In this document: piece after piece, positions 39,222 through 49,805 of the stretch | Numbering within the stretch: the first letter of the stretch is position 1 | Layout: each line of letters starts with the position of its first letter | NCBI RefSeq assembly: GCF_900116195.1 | Contig: NZ_FOZW01000010.1 | Span: forward strand, 1 to 64,000 | DNA from: Alloyangia pacifica | Lineage (GTDB): Bacteria; Pseudomonadota; Alphaproteobacteria; Rhodobacterales; Rhodobacteraceae | Direction of reading: 5' to 3' | DNA: 64,000 nt | The notes under the pieces: model-generated | Seen by the model: only the letters and a program-made list of their open reading frames with translations | The model's database searches: none | Told to the model about the DNA's origin: nothing | Translations under genes and position numbers: made by a program

Positions 39222-40169
39222 GTGAAGAAGCTGTTGACTGCCGTGATCGTGGCCGCGTTGGCCTGGTCCGGGTTCTGGTTCGTTTCGGTGCATTTCGAAC
39301 GCAAGGCGATCGATGGCTGGATCGAGGCGCGCCGCGCCGAGGGCTGGACCGCCAGCTACGAGGACCTCTCGTTCCAGGGCTTTCCCAACCGCGTCGACGC
39401 GCGGCTGAGCGGGCTGGTACTGGAAAGCCCCGAGGGCCTGCGCTGGGAGGCCCCCTTCGTCGACATCTACCGGCTGGTCTACAACTTCGGGCATGAGATC
39501 CTCGCCTTCCCGCCGCAGATGACCCTGACCACCGAGCTTGGCGAAACCCAGGTCGCCTCGGACGGGATGCGGGCCAGCTTCGTCCATGAGGGCGACATCG
39601 TGGTGCGCGCCAATTTCGAGAGCCAGACGCTCAACCTCACCGGCGCCACCACCGCGGCGCTCGCGGGTCTGACCGCCGCGCTCACCCGCGACGAGGGTCA
39701 GGACACCAGCTACCGCATCGCGGTCGGCGCCGACGCCATCGCCGGCTCTGGCGGGCGCGTGGCCGATGCCATCCGGCTCGACGCGGGCTTCGACACCGAC
39801 CTGCCGCTGCGCGTCGGCCGACAGGCAGGCCCGCATCCACAGCCGCTGCGCGTCGATCTGCGCCTCGCCGAGTACAAGGTCGACGACCTGCAGCTGAAGG
39901 TGGCCGGCGATGTCGACGTGGACGATGACGGCAAGCTCGACGGGCAGGTGACGGTGAAGGCGGTAAACTGGCGCGAGATGATCGACCTTGCCCGGCAGAG
40001 CGGCCAGCTGCCCGAGGGCATGGCGAAGGCCCTCGAGGACGGGCTGGGTCTCGTTGCCGGTCTCTCTGGCAACCGCGACACGCTCGATCTGCCGCTGACC
40101 CTCGACCGGGGCATCGCGCGCCTCGGTCCGATCCCCCTTGGAGAGGCGCCGCGACTGCGCTTCCCCTGA
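39222..40169 (+). CDS. DUF2125 exported/anchored protein
   Basis: The 315-aa product has an N-terminal hydrophobic signal or anchor (VKKLLTAVIVAALAWSGFWFVSV) and then matches the DUF2125 family: ERKAIDGWIEARRAEGWTASYEDLSFQGFPNRVDARLSGLVLESPEGLRWEAPFV is characteristic. The rest is beta-strand-rich with repeated D-x-D stretches. Such proteins resemble AsmA-like lipid-handling repeats, but no function is established. Start is the GTG at 39222 because GGGGG lies 6 bp upstream and the signal peptide begins there. It is divergent from the ChaC-like gene and probably monocistronic. Confidence 0.83.
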   Translation: MKKLLTAVIVAALAWSGFWFVSVHFERKAIDGWIEARRAEGWTASYEDLSFQGFPNRVDARLSGLVLESPEGLRWEAPFVDIYRLVYNFGHEILAFPPQMTLTTELGETQVASDGMRASFVHEGDIVVRANFESQTLNLTGATTAALAGLTAALTRDEGQDTSYRIAVGADAIAGSGGRVADAIRLDAGFDTDLPLRVGRQAGPHPQPLRVDLRLAEYKVDDLQLKVAGDVDVDDDGKLDGQVTVKAVNWREMIDLARQSGQLPEGMAKALEDGLGLVAGLSGNRDTLDLPLTLDRGIARLGPIPLGEAPRLRFP

Positions 40170-40231
40170 CCTGACGCCTTCCCCGCGCCGCCACGCTTGC
40201 GCGGCGCGGCAAAGCCGGGAAGAGTGCGGAC

Positions 40232-41521
40232 ATGACAGACGCACTCGCCCCCCGCACGGACGCCCGCATCGAAGATCGTATCGCAGGCAAGCGCGACGAT
40301 CTGATCGCGCTGACGCAGGACCTCGTCCGCATCCCGACGCTGAACCCGCCGGGGCAATACTACCGCGACATCTGCGACTACCTCGAACGCCGCCTTTCGG
40401 CGCGCGGCTTCACCTGCACGCTGGTACGCGCGACCGGTGCCCCCGGCGACAGTGACCGCTACCCGCGCTGGAACATCGTCGCCCGCCGCGAGGGCCCCCG
40501 TCCCGGTGACTGCGTGCATTTCAACTCGCATCACGACGTGGTGGAGGTGGGTGCCGGCTGGACCCGCAATCCCTTCGGTGGCGCGCTCGAGGGCGACCGC
40601 ATCTACGGCCGTGGTACCTGCGACATGAAGGGCGGGCTCGCCGCCTCGATCATCGCCGCCGAGGCCTTCCTCGAAGAGCACCCGGATTTCGCCGGCGCGG
40701 TGGAGATCAGCGCCACGGCGGACGAGGAATCCGGCGGCTACGGCGGGGTTGCCCATCTTGCCAAAGAGGGCTGGTTCACCCCCGAGCGCGTGCAGCACGT
40801 GATCATCCCCGAGCCGCTCGACAAGCACCGCATCTGCCTCGGTCACCGCGGCGGCTGGTGGGCCGAGATCGAGACCAAGGGCGAGATCGCCCACGGCTCC
40901 ATGCCCTTCCTCGGCGATTGCGCGATCCGCCACATGGGCGCCGTGCTCGACACCTTCGAAGAGCGGCTCTTTCCCGCCATGGCGGCCCGTGTCACCGAAA
41001 TGCCGGTGGTCCCCGAGGGCGCGCGCAACTCGACGATGAACATCAACTCGATCCATGGCGGCCAGGCCGAGGAGCACGAGGGCCTCCCGGCCCATTGCGT
41101 GCCCGACAGCTGTCGCATCGTGATCGACCGTCGCTTCCTGATCGAAGAGACGGTGGAGGGTGTGCAGGAGGAAGTCGTGGGCCTCCTGGAAGACCTGAAA
41201 TCCCGTCGCCCGAATTTCGATTACGAAATACGGGAACTCAACCGCGTCATCCCCTCGATGACCGAGAAGTCGGCCCCGGTAGTCACCACAGTCGCCGAGG
41301 CCATCCGCGAGGTCTTGGGGCAGGACCCCACTTACGTCGCCTCGCCCGGCAGCTACGACCAGAAGCACATCGACCGCATCGGCAAGCTGAAGAACTGCAT
41401 CGCCTACGGACCGGGCGTGCTGGAGCTGGCGCACAAGCCCGACGAGTGGATCGGCGTCACCGACATGCTCGACAGCGCCCGCGTCATGGCTCGCAGCCTC
41501 GAGCGCCTGCTGCTGCGCTGA
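40232..41521 (+). CDS. M20-family amidohydrolase (ArgE/DapE-like)
   Basis: Zinc deacylase of the acetylornithine deacetylase/succinyl-diaminopimelate desuccinylase family. The 429-aa product has all metal ligands: FNSHHDVVEVG (His, Asp), YGRGTCDMKGG (bridging Asp), ATADEESGGYGG (catalytic and ligand Glu), VIIPEPLD, and the late GSYDQKHI with a His. The dimerisation lid is present (GEIAHGSMPFLGDCAI). Substrate is not obvious; no arg or dap genes are near. It is monocistronic and converges on panC across a repeat element. Confidence 0.87.
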   Translation: MTDALAPRTDARIEDRIAGKRDDLIALTQDLVRIPTLNPPGQYYRDICDYLERRLSARGFTCTLVRATGAPGDSDRYPRWNIVARREGPRPGDCVHFNSHHDVVEVGAGWTRNPFGGALEGDRIYGRGTCDMKGGLAASIIAAEAFLEEHPDFAGAVEISATADEESGGYGGVAHLAKEGWFTPERVQHVIIPEPLDKHRICLGHRGGWWAEIETKGEIAHGSMPFLGDCAIRHMGAVLDTFEERLFPAMAARVTEMPVVPEGARNSTMNINSIHGGQAEEHEGLPAHCVPDSCRIVIDRRFLIEETVEGVQEEVVGLLEDLKSRRPNFDYEIRELNRVIPSMTEKSAPVVTTVAEAIREVLGQDPTYVASPGSYDQKHIDRIGKLKNCIAYGPGVLELAHKPDEWIGVTDMLDSARVMARSLERLLLR

Positions 41522-41565
41522 GCCCGTGTCCCGTTCGGGCGGGCAGGTCAGGCCTGCCTCCGGCG

Positions 41566-41650
41566 CGGATATATTCATCTAGACACGCCGCGCGCGGCCA
41601 TCCCTTCGTCTAGGCCCAAATATCCCGGGGTCCGGGGGCAGATCCCCCAC
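41566..41650 (-). repeat. Dispersed repeat, copy A
   Basis: Read on the minus strand this element runs GGGGGATCTGCCCCCGG, then GGATATTT, GACGAAGGGATG and CCGCGCGCGGCGTG. It is matched in order by copy B at 45014-45112 on the plus strand, at roughly 80-85% by eye over about 60 bp. It begins with a short GC hairpin (GGGGG/CCCCC). It lies in the convergent gap between the M20 gene and panC. Confidence 0.75.
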
Positions 41651-41662
41651 CCTGCGCCGGCC

Positions 41663-42508
41663 TCAACCCACCGCGATATTGTCGATCAGCCGCACCCCGC
41701 CCAGCCAGGCCGCGGCGAGCAGCCGCGCGGGCCGCGTGGGATGCTCCAGCGTTTCGAGCCCGTCCGCGCTGCGCAGCTCGATGTATTCGACCTCGGAAAA
41801 CCCCGCCTCGCGCAGCGCCGCCTCGGCCTGGAAGCGCACCGGCCCGAGGCTCTCGCCCTCGGCAAGCCGCTCGGCAAGCTGCCGCATCACCCGGTTCAGC
41901 GCGGGTGCGGCCGCGCGGGTCTCGGGCGGCAGCAGTACGTTGCGCGAGGACAGGGCCAGCCCGTCCGGCTCGCGCACCGTCGGGCAGCCGATGACCTCGG
42001 TGAGCAGGTCGAGATCGCGCGCCATGCGGGTGACCACCTGCAGCTGCTGGTAGTCCTTTTCACCGAAATAGGCGCGATCGGCGAGAGTCTGCAGGAAGAG
42101 CTTGGCACAGACCGTGGTCACCCCGTCGAAATGCCCTGGCCGGTGCGAGCCGCAGAGCCCATCCGTGAGCCCCGTGACGGTGACCGCCGTGGCAAAGCCT
42201 TCGGGATAAATCTCGCCAGGTCCGGGCGCGTAGATGGCATCCACGCCAAAGGGCGCGAGCTTCTCGGCATCCGCCTCCTCGGTGCGCGGGTAGTTCTCGA
42301 GATCGGAGGCATTGTTGAACTGCTTGGGGTTCACGAAGATCGTCACGATCACCCGGTCGCAGTCGGCCTTGGCCGCCTCGACAAGGCTCAGGTGCCCCGC
42401 GTGCAGCGCGCCCATGGTGGGCACCACGCCAATGGTCTCACCGGCGCGTTTCCAGCCCAGCACGGCATCGCGCAACGCCGCCTTCGTTCGCAGGATGGGA
42501 GGGGTCAT
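41663..42508 (-). CDS. panC: Pantothenate synthetase
   Basis: Condenses pantoate and beta-alanine with ATP to pantothenate, on the way to coenzyme A. The 281-aa product has the nucleotide-binding [15 protein letters not shown] (HxGH), [58 protein letters not shown] and [11 protein letters not shown] (KMSKS-like) motifs, all canonical. The ATG overlaps the panB stop codon by four bases (ATGA), so panB-panC are coupled. No panD (beta-alanine supply) is in the window. Confidence 0.97.
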   Translation of the reverse strand: MTPPILRTKAALRDAVLGWKRAGETIGVVPTMGALHAGHLSLVEAAKADCDRVIVTIFVNPKQFNNASDLENYPRTEEADAEKLAPFGVDAIYAPGPGEIYPEGFATAVTVTGLTDGLCGSHRPGHFDGVTTVCAKLFLQTLADRAYFGEKDYQQLQVVTRMARDLDLLTEVIGCPTVREPDGLALSSRNVLLPPETRAAAPALNRVMRQLAERLAEGESLGPVRFQAEAALREAGFSEVEYIELRSADGLETLEHPTRPARLLAAAWLGGVRLIDNIAVG

Positions 42509-43338
42509 GTCTTCTTCTCCGGAGCCTCTTCGGCAAAGAGGTGCTCTTCGCCCGGGAATTCCCGGGCGCGCACCTCGGCCGCGTATTCCTCGATCGCCGC
42601 CTCGGCCTGATGGCCGAGCGCCGCATAGCGTTTCACGAATTTCGGCTTGAAGGCGGTGAAGGCGCCAAGCATGTCGTCGACCACGAGGATCTGCCCGTCG
42701 CAGCCTGCCGAGGCGCCGATGCCGATGGTCGGGATCGGCAGATCGGCGGTGACCCGGTCGGCCAGCGCCGCCGGAACCTTTTCCAGCACCACTGCAAAGG
42801 CCCCGGCCTCCGAGACCGCACGCGCATCGGCGATCAGCGCATCGGCCGCGGCGCCGCGCCCCTGCACCTTGTAGCCGCCCAGCGTGTTGATCGACTGCGG
42901 TGTGAGGCCGACGTGGCCCATCACCGGGATGCCGCGCTGCACGAGGAAGCGGATGGTCTCCTGCATGGTTACGCCCCCCTCGAGCTTCACGGCGGCGGCC
43001 CCGGTCTCTGCCATGACCCGCGCGGCATTGCGAAAGGCCTGCTGCGGGCTTTCCTCGTAGCTGCCGAAAGGCATGTCGACGACCATCATCGCCTTCGAAA
43101 GCCCGCGCTTCACCGCCCTTCCGTGCAGGATCATCATCTCCAGCGTGACGCCCAGCGTCGAGGGCAGCCCGTGCAGCACCATGCCGACGGAATCCCCGAC
43201 CAGAACGACATCGCAATGGGCGTCCATCGCCTGCGCCATCGGCGTGGTATAGGCCGTGAGGCTGACCAGCGGCACGCCGCCCTTGCGGGCGCGAATATCC
43301 TCGGGCAGCGGGGCGCTCTTGCGGGCCGTGGCGCTCAT
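42505..43338 (-). CDS. panB: 3-methyl-2-oxobutanoate hydroxymethyltransferase
   Basis: Transfers a one-carbon unit from methylene-tetrahydrofolate to ketoisovalerate, giving ketopantoate. The 277-aa TIM-barrel product has [33 protein letters not shown] with the metal-binding Asp, [32 protein letters not shown] with the Lys/Glu pair, and [28 protein letters not shown] precedes the ATG. It is the first gene of panB-panC and is divergent from the binding-protein gene. Confidence 0.97.
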   Translation of the reverse strand: MSATARKSAPLPEDIRARKGGVPLVSLTAYTTPMAQAMDAHCDVVLVGDSVGMVLHGLPSTLGVTLEMMILHGRAVKRGLSKAMMVVDMPFGSYEESPQQAFRNAARVMAETGAAAVKLEGGVTMQETIRFLVQRGIPVMGHVGLTPQSINTLGGYKVQGRGAAADALIADARAVSEAGAFAVVLEKVPAALADRVTADLPIPTIGIGASAGCDGQILVVDDMLGAFTAFKPKFVKRYAALGHQAEAAIEEYAAEVRAREFPGEEHLFAEEAPEKKT

Positions 43339-43518
43339 CGATGTCTCCTCTCGATCCCGGCGCCCGGTCCGATCCTCCCCCGGGCTGGCGCCGTTTAACA
43401 GGCCCGGCGGCTCCGATCCAGCCTGCAAACCGTGTCGCCGCTTGCACAAACGGGGAATTTGCGCGCAGTCTTGGCCGCAGATCCGCCTGCCGGCGCCGAC
43501 ACAGGAGTTGCCTTCCCG

Positions 43519-45003
43519 ATGACCCGACCGATGACCCGTTTCAGCCTCTCGCTCGCCGCGCTGCTGCTCGGCTCCGCCGCTGCCATGGCCCAGCAGGATG
43601 ACCTGATCATCGCGCTGCAACTGGAGCCGCCGCATCTCGACCCGACCTCCGCCGCGGCCGGGGCCATCGACTCGGTGCTCTATGCCAACGTCTTCGAAGG
43701 GCTGACGAAATTCGCCGAAGACGGCTCGATCCACCCCGGCCTCGCGCAGAATTGGGATATTTCCGAGGACGGCACCAGCTACACCTTCCACCTGCAGGAG
43801 GGGGTCACCTTCCACGACGGCACCACGATGGACGCCGAGGACGTGAAATTCAGCCTCGACCGTGCCCGCGCCGAGGATAGCCAGAACGCCCAGAAGGCGC
43901 TTTTCACCGGTATCGACGAGGTCACGGTGATCGATCCGCTGACAGTACAGGTTACGCTCAAGGCACCCGACGGGGCGTTCCTCTTCAACATGGCCTGGGG
44001 AGACGCGGTGATCGTCGCGCCCGAGAGCATCGAGACCATCAAGTCGCAGCCGGTCGGCACCGGCCCCTTCAGCTTCACCAGTTGGACGCAAGGCGACAGC
44101 ATCAGCCTGACGCGCAACCCGGACTACTGGGGCGAGGCCCCGGCGCTGAGCAAAGCCACCTTCCGCTTCATCTCGGACCCGACCGCGGCCTTTGCCGCGA
44201 TGATGGCGCAGGACATCGACGCCTATGCCGGCTTCCCGGCACCGGAGAACCTGCCGCAGTTCGAGGCCGATCCGCGCTTCCAGGTGCTGGACGGCTCGAC
44301 CGAGGGCGAAACCATCCTGGCGATGAACAACGGGCTCGAACCCTTCGACGATCCGCTGGTGCGCGAGGCGGTCGCCCATGCCATCGACCGGCAGGCGATC
44401 ATCGATGGCGCGATGTTCGGCCTCGGCACGCCAATCGGCACGCATTTCGCGCCGCACAATCCCGATTACGTCGATCTGACCGACCTGTCGGACTACGATC
44501 CCGAGAAGGCCAAAACCCTGCTCGCCGACGCGGGCTATCCCGACGGCTTCACCACCACGCTGAAGCTGCCGCCGCCCTCCTACGCCCGCCGCGGCGGCGA
44601 GATCATCGCGGCGCAGTTGCGCGAGGTCGGGATCCAGACTGAAATCACCAACCTCGAATGGGCGCAATGGCTCGAGGAGGTGTTCCGCGGCAAGGACTTC
44701 GGCCTGACGATCGTCAGCCATACCGAGCCGATGGACATCAACATCTACGCCCGGCCCGATTACTACTTCCAGTATGACAATCCGGCGTTCCAGGACTTGA
44801 TGGAAAAGCTCACCGCCACCACCGACCCGGCGGCGCGCTCCGAGATGCTGAAGCAGGCGCAGACCATGATCGCCGAGGATCACGTCAACGCCTTCCTTTT
44901 CCAGCTCGCCTTCCCGACCGTGGCGGATGCCAAACTGCAGGGGCTCTGGAAGAACCAGCCGACCCAGGCGACCGACCTCACCGCCGTCTCCTGGAAGGAG
45001 TGA
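43519..45003 (+). CDS. Periplasmic peptide/oligopeptide-binding protein (SBP family 5)
   Basis: The 494-aa product has a Sec signal peptide (about residues 1-24, cleavage near AMAQQ) and the family 5 solute-binding fold: [36 protein letters not shown], the cluster signature [38 protein letters not shown] and [18 protein letters not shown]. These proteins deliver peptides, nickel or opines to Dpp/Opp-type ABC transporters. No permease or ATPase gene accompanies it, so it is an orphan here. AGGAG lies 11 bp before ATG 43519; an in-frame ATG at 43531 is an alternative. It is divergent from panB. Confidence 0.9.
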   Translation: MTRPMTRFSLSLAALLLGSAAAMAQQDDLIIALQLEPPHLDPTSAAAGAIDSVLYANVFEGLTKFAEDGSIHPGLAQNWDISEDGTSYTFHLQEGVTFHDGTTMDAEDVKFSLDRARAEDSQNAQKALFTGIDEVTVIDPLTVQVTLKAPDGAFLFNMAWGDAVIVAPESIETIKSQPVGTGPFSFTSWTQGDSISLTRNPDYWGEAPALSKATFRFISDPTAAFAAMMAQDIDAYAGFPAPENLPQFEADPRFQVLDGSTEGETILAMNNGLEPFDDPLVREAVAHAIDRQAIIDGAMFGLGTPIGTHFAPHNPDYVDLTDLSDYDPEKAKTLLADAGYPDGFTTTLKLPPPSYARRGGEIIAAQLREVGIQTEITNLEWAQWLEEVFRGKDFGLTIVSHTEPMDINIYARPDYYFQYDNPAFQDLMEKLTATTDPAARSEMLKQAQTMIAEDHVNAFLFQLAFPTVADAKLQGLWKNQPTQATDLTAVSWKE

Positions 45004-45013
45004 GGCCGCCGAG

Positions 45014-45112
45014 GCCGGGGGCGCTGCCCCCGGACCCCCGGGATATTTCCATTTAGGCGAAGGGATGCCCGCGCGCGGCTTGGTCCAGGCCAGAATATCC
45101 CCGCCTAAGGCA
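45014..45112 (+). repeat. Dispersed repeat, copy B
   Basis: It reads GGGGGCGCTGCCCCCGGACC, CCCGGGATATTT, GGCGAAGGGATG and CCGCGCGCGGCTTG in order, matching copy A (41566-41650) in inverted orientation. The opening GGGGGC/GCCCCC forms a tight hairpin. It fills most of the 140-bp convergent gap between the binding-protein gene and smc. Together the two copies bracket panC, panB and the binding-protein gene. Confidence 0.75.
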
Positions 45113-45143
45113 AGCCGGCCCGTGCCGTACGCGCGGCGATCGG

Positions 45144-48100
45144 TCAGGCGACCAGCCGTTCCGCTTTCTTGAGATCGACCGAGACCAGCTGGCTGACGCC
45201 CTGCTCCTGCATCGTCACTCCGAAGAGCCGGTCCATCCGGCTCATCGTCACCGCGTGGTGGGTGATGATCAGGAAGCGCGTCTCGGTGCGGCGGCACATC
45301 TCGTCGAGCAGGTCGCAGAAGCGCGTGACATTGGCGTCGTCAAGCGGCGCGTCGACCTCGTCGAGCACGCAGATCGGTGCCGGGTTGGCCAGGAACACCG
45401 CGAAGATCAGCGCCAGGGCGGTCAGCGTCTGCTCGCCGCCCGAGAGCAGCGACAGCGTCGACAGCTTCTTGCCCGGCGGCTGACACATGATCTCGAGCCC
45501 GGCCTCGAGCGGATCGTCGCTCTCGACCATCACGAGGTTGGCCTCACCGCCGTTGAAGAGGTGGGTGAAGAGCGTGCTGAAGTTGGCGTTGACCTGCTCG
45601 AAGGCGGTGAGCAGCCGCTCGCGCCCCTCGCGGTTCAGCGAGGAGATGCCCGAGCGCAGCGTGCGCACGGCTTCCTCGAGGTCGGTCTTTTCCTGCACCA
45701 GCGTGTCGTGCTCGCTGCGCACCTCGCGGGCGTCCTCCTCGGCGCGCAGGTTCACCGCGCCGAGCGCGTCGCGCTGGCGCTTGAGCCGGTTTACATCGGC
45801 CTCGATCTCCTCGGAGCCGGGCATGTCCGAGGGCGCCATGTCGAGCCGCGCCAGCAGCTTCTCGGGGGTGGTCTCCTGCTCTTCCTCGATGCGCTCGGCG
45901 GCGGCAGTGACGGTCTCTCGTGCGGCTTCGACCCGGGCCTCGGCGCCGGCACGGGCCTCGCGCGCCTCGGAGGCGGCGCGTTCCGCGTCGCGCTCGGCGG
46001 CAATGGCGGCGCGCATTGCGCTCTCGGCGGCCGACAGCATGTCCGAGGCGGCGGCTCGGCGCTCCTCGGCCTCCTCCATCGAGCGGGCCAGCTCGTCGCG
46101 CTTGCCCGCCAGCTCGTCCGGCACGGCGTGGGCCTCGGCCAGCTCGCGTTCGTGGCCTGCCTTGCGCTCGGTCAGCTCGGCGCTGCGCTTCTCGGCGGTG
46201 TCGAGCCGGTGGCGCCAGCCCGAGAGCTCCTTGGTCACGTTCTGCTGCCGACCCTTGCGCGCCTCGCCCTCGCGGCGCAGCTCGTCATGCGCCGAGCGGC
46301 GGGTCATCATGGTCATACGCGCCGCCTCGACGGTCATCCGCACGTCCTCGGCCAGCGCCCGGGCGCTTTCGAGGTCGCCCAGTTCGGACATCGCCCGCTC
46401 GGCCTCGATCACCTGTTTGCGCGCTGCCTCGGCCTCGCCCTCGTGCCGGCTCACCGCCAGCCCGAGGCTCTCCAGCCGGCTCTCGGCCATGCTTCGATCG
46501 CTCTCGGCGCGGTTGACCGCGCGCATGGCCTCGTTGACCTCGCGGTCGGCCTCGCGCCGGGTCTCGCGCGCCACCTTGTCGGCGCGGGTGAGGTCGGCGA
46601 GCCGCGCCACCAGCGCGTCATGGGCGAGGCGCGCGGCCTCGGCCTGCGCCTCGGTGCGGGCCATGTCCTGTTTCAGCACCTCGAGCCGATTGAGCTGTTC
46701 CAGCCGCAGCGCGGCAGCCGAGGGCGCGTCCTCGGCCCCGGCGCGGAAGCCGTCCCAGCGCCAGAGATCGCCCTCGCGGCTGACCAGACGCTGGCCGGGC
46801 TTCAGCCGGGACTGGAGGCGGCGCCCCTGCGTCCGGTCGACAAGGCCGACCTGGCTCATCCGGCGCATCAGCACGCCGGGCACGGTGACATGCTGCGACA
46901 GCGGCTCAGCCCCTTCCGGCAGCAGCTGCTGGCTCTCGTAGCGCGGCAACTCGACCCAGCCGGAGGCCTCGTCCGCCCCGACCTCGGGCACGCGCAGATC
47001 GTCGGCCAGCGCCGCGCCGAGCGCCTTCTCGAAACCCTGCGCGACCTGCAGCCGGTCGAGGATCTGCCCGCCCTCGGCGGTGTCGCGATCCAGAAGCCGC
47101 GACAGCGCGCCGACCTCTGCGCTGAGCGCGCTCAGCTCGCCCTCGGCCTCGGAGCGTTCAGCGCGGGCCTCGGCCTCGCGCGACTGGCAGTCGGTGCGCG
47201 CCTCGTCGGCCTGCGCCAGCAGCTCCTCGGCACGGGCGGCCATGGCCTGCGCCGCCTCGGCGCGTGCCTGCGCGTCTTCCATGGCACCGGTCGCCTCGGC
47301 CAGCTTGCCGCGCGCGCCGGTGGCGGCATCGCGCGCCTTGCCCGCCTCGTCCTCGTGGCGGACAAGGGCCTTGCGCAGGTCAGCAAGATAGCGCTGCGCC
47401 GACTGGTGACGCGCCGCCAGACGCGCCACGTCCTCGGTCTGCTGCGTCAGCGCCGCCTCGCGGTCCTGCAACACCGCCGAAGCCTCGGAAGCGGCATCGG
47501 CGGCATCCGCCAGCCGCTCGTCGTGGCCTTCGGCGGCCTTGGCAAGCTCCCGCGCCTCCCATTCGAGCTGGGCGATGGTCTCGCCCGCGTCGCGGTTCAG
47601 CGCGCCCTCGCGCTCGATGTCATGGGCGATCTGCTCGATCCGCCGCGTCAGCGTCTCGATGGTGTCCTGAGCGCGCGCTTCCTGCTCGGCCAGCGCGTCG
47701 CGCTGCACGGCGAGGCGCTGCAGGATGGCGGCGGCGATGGCCTCTTCCTCGCGCAATGGCGGCAGCGCCTCGTCGCGCTCGGCGCGCGCGCGCTCGGCGG
47801 CGCGGGCGGCGCTCTCGGCCTGCGCGGCGGCGGTGACACGGCCGCGCAGCACCGTCTCGGCCGCCTGCCGGGCCTCCTCGGCCTCCATCCAGCGGCGGTA
47901 GAGCAGCAGACCCTCGGCCTGTCGCAGATCGGTGCCGATGGCGCGATAGCGCGCCGCTTGCCGCGCCTGCCGGTCGAGCTGCCCCAGTTGCGCCGCCAGT
48001 TGCTCGATCACGTCGTCGACGCGCAGCAGGTTGGCCTCGGTGTTGTTCAGCTTCAGCTCCGCCTCGTGGCGACGCTGGTAGAGTCCGGAGATGCCGGCCG

Positions 48101-48599
48101 CCTCTTCGAGGATGCGGCGGCGGTTCTTCGGCTTGGCGTTGATCAGCTCGGAAATCTGGCCTTGCCGCACCAGCGCCGGAGAATGCGCGCCGGTGGAGGC
48201 GTCGGCAAACAGCATCTGCACGTCGCGCGCCCGCACGTCCTTGGCGTTCACCTTGTAGGCGGAGCCGACGTCGCGGGTGATGCGGCGGACGATCTCCAGC
48301 TGGTCCTGATCGTTGAAGCCGGCCGGGGCGAGCCGGTCGCCGTTGTCGATGGTCAGCGCCACCTCGGCGAAATTGCGGGCGGGGCGGGAATGCGCCCCGG
48401 CGAAGATCACGTCTTCCATGCCGGCGCCGCGCATCGCCTTGGCGCGGTTTTCCCCCATCACCCAGCGCAACGCCTCGAGCAGGTTCGACTTGCCACAGCC
48501 GTTCGGACCCACGACGCCGGTCAGCCCGTCCGCGATGACCAGATCGGTCGGGTCGACGAAGCTCTTGAAGCCCGTCAGTCGAAGCCGTGTGAACTGCAA
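45144..48599 (-). CDS. smc: SMC chromosome segregation/condensin ATPase
   Basis: Organises and segregates the chromosome with ScpA and ScpB. The 1151-aa product has the N-terminal head ([20 protein letters not shown], Walker [21 protein letters not shown]), the Q-loop [30 protein letters not shown], two coiled-coil arms rich in Glu/Ala/Arg, a hinge around residues 510-630, and the C-terminal head with signature [18 protein letters not shown] and Walker [14 protein letters not shown]. All catalytic elements are intact and length is normal. scpAB are not nearby. Confidence 0.97.
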   Translation of the reverse strand: MQFTRLRLTGFKSFVDPTDLVIADGLTGVVGPNGCGKSNLLEALRWVMGENRAKAMRGAGMEDVIFAGAHSRPARNFAEVALTIDNGDRLAPAGFNDQDQLEIVRRITRDVGSAYKVNAKDVRARDVQMLFADASTGAHSPALVRQGQISELINAKPKNRRRILEEAAGISGLYQRRHEAELKLNNTEANLLRVDDVIEQLAAQLGQLDRQARQAARYRAIGTDLRQAEGLLLYRRWMEAEEARQAAETVLRGRVTAAAQAESAARAAERARAERDEALPPLREEEAIAAAILQRLAVQRDALAEQEARAQDTIETLTRRIEQIAHDIEREGALNRDAGETIAQLEWEARELAKAAEGHDERLADAADAASEASAVLQDREAALTQQTEDVARLAARHQSAQRYLADLRKALVRHEDEAGKARDAATGARGKLAEATGAMEDAQARAEAAQAMAARAEELLAQADEARTDCQSREAEARAERSEAEGELSALSAEVGALSRLLDRDTAEGGQILDRLQVAQGFEKALGAALADDLRVPEVGADEASGWVELPRYESQQLLPEGAEPLSQHVTVPGVLMRRMSQVGLVDRTQGRRLQSRLKPGQRLVSREGDLWRWDGFRAGAEDAPSAAALRLEQLNRLEVLKQDMARTEAQAEAARLAHDALVARLADLTRADKVARETRREADREVNEAMRAVNRAESDRSMAESRLESLGLAVSRHEGEAEAARKQVIEAERAMSELGDLESARALAEDVRMTVEAARMTMMTRRSAHDELRREGEARKGRQQNVTKELSGWRHRLDTAEKRSAELTERKAGHERELAEAHAVPDELAGKRDELARSMEEAEERRAAASDMLSAAESAMRAAIAAERDAERAASEAREARAGAEARVEAARETVTAAAERIEEEQETTPEKLLARLDMAPSDMPGSEEIEADVNRLKRQRDALGAVNLRAEEDAREVRSEHDTLVQEKTDLEEAVRTLRSGISSLNREGRERLLTAFEQVNANFSTLFTHLFNGGEANLVMVESDDPLEAGLEIMCQPPGKKLSTLSLLSGGEQTLTALALIFAVFLANPAPICVLDEVDAPLDDANVTRFCDLLDEMCRRTETRFLIITHHAVTMSRMDRLFGVTMQEQGVSQLVSVDLKKAERLVA

Positions 48600-48791
48600 T
48601 GGAGTGTCCTGATTCCGAAGTTACCCCCGAATTTGCCGTTCCGCGGGGACCCAAGTCAAACGCTTTGCACCGGATGTGGCAGGCGCTTGCCAATTGTCCA
48701 CAAGATATTGCGGAGGGCCGCGCCGTCTTTCCGGGTTGACCGTGGCGCAGACCCGGCCAATATCCCAAGCTATGCCCGGAGGAAAGCTTTG

Positions 48792-49244
48792 ATGTCGGTG
48801 ACCATTCGTCCAGTTTCGCCCCGCGATCCGCGCGCCGAGGCGCTGCTGCTGGAAAGCCACGCGCTGATGGATGCGCTGTTTCCCCCGGAGGAGAACTACC
48901 ACCTCGATCTCGACGCGCTTTGCGCCCCGGCGGTCACCCTTTTCGGAGCCGATGAGAACGGTGTGCTGCTCGGCTGTGCGGCCATCGCCCGCCACGGCGA
49001 CTATGCCGAGGTGAAATCGATGTTCGTCAGCCCGGAGGCGCGCGGTCTCGGGCTGGCCCGCAAGCTTCTGGAACAGCTCGAGACGGTGGCGCGCGACGAG
49101 GGCATCGCGCAGCTTCGGCTGGAGACCGGCGACAAGCTGCCCGCGGCGGTCGCGCTCTACGAAAGCGCCGGCTTCGCGCTGTGCGGCCCCTTCGGTGGTT
49201 ATGTCGAGAACAGCTCCAGCTTGTTCTACGAAAAGACGCTCTGA
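48792..49244 (+). CDS. GNAT-family N-acetyltransferase
   Basis: The 150-aa product is a GNAT domain with TIRPVSPRDPRAEALLLESHALMDALFPPEENYHLD, the acetyl-CoA-binding VSPEARGLGLARKLLEQLE, and ETGDKLPAAVALYESAGFALCGPFGGY. This resembles small PhnO/YafP-like or amino-acid acetyltransferases, but the acceptor cannot be told. GGAGGAAA precedes the ATG. It is divergent from smc (192-bp gap, no feature recognised in it) and converges with the lipoprotein gene 5 bp away. Confidence 0.87.
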   Translation: MSVTIRPVSPRDPRAEALLLESHALMDALFPPEENYHLDLDALCAPAVTLFGADENGVLLGCAAIARHGDYAEVKSMFVSPEARGLGLARKLLEQLETVARDEGIAQLRLETGDKLPAAVALYESAGFALCGPFGGYVENSSSLFYEKTL

Positions 49245-49249
49245 ACCCT

Positions 49250-49663
49250 TCAACCGCATTGTGACACGCCCCGGACCACGAGGAAATCGCAGTCCGTGTG
49301 CCGCCCCCGCGGCTTCTTGGGGGCAGGTCTGCCATCGCAGGACAGACCGATTTCCAGCATCGCCGGATCGCCGATCACCCAGTCGGGCATGCATCCGCTT
49401 TCACGTGCGACGGCGATCTGCGCGCGGCGTGCTACCTCTCGGAAATTAGGGGGAAACATCGGGCTGACACGCACCGCCTCGGCCCGGTCGGGCCGAAGCC
49501 GCAGGATAAATCGCATACCTTCGACCTCGGCCTCTAGCGCTGGCAGCCCCCCGTAGCCCGGCCCGGCGACCTGCGCGGCGCAGCCCGGCAAGACCGAGGC
49601 AAGAACCACGATGAACAGCGGGGGAACTCCCGCGGAACGACGCCTGCGGCTTGGCAAAATCAT
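49250..49663 (-). CDS. Putative small lipoprotein, unknown function
   Basis: The product of about 137 aa (ATG 49663) has a basic start (MILPSRRRRSAGVPP), a hydrophobic segment and a lipobox-like VLPGC, then a soluble region with EVEGMRFILRLRPDRAEAVRVSP and three further cysteines (GCMPDW, LSCDGR, TDCDF). It is likely an exported lipoprotein. I recognise no family. No good ribosome binding site is visible, so the start is uncertain and could lie further upstream. It is divergent from the HdeD-like gene. Confidence 0.6.
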   Translation of the reverse strand: MILPSRRRRSAGVPPLFIVVLASVLPGCAAQVAGPGYGGLPALEAEVEGMRFILRLRPDRAEAVRVSPMFPPNFREVARRAQIAVARESGCMPDWVIGDPAMLEIGLSCDGRPAPKKPRGRHTDCDFLVVRGVSQCG

Positions 49664-49805
49664 GCGCAAAGCTTTGTGAAAATTTATTAATTTTCCGCAA
49701 ACATCGCTCTCCATGGCTTGCCAGACCAGCTGCACAAGCCGCAGACTGGCCTGAGCCCTGCCCCGCGCGACGTTCCGAAGCGCCGCCCTTCAACGGAGTT
49801 TCCCG

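Noticed and set aside
45255-49244. Very long plus-strand open frame opposite smc (about 1329 codons)
   Set aside because: Shadow of smc. Only its last 151 codons (48792-49244) form a real gene, a GNAT with its own ribosome binding site.
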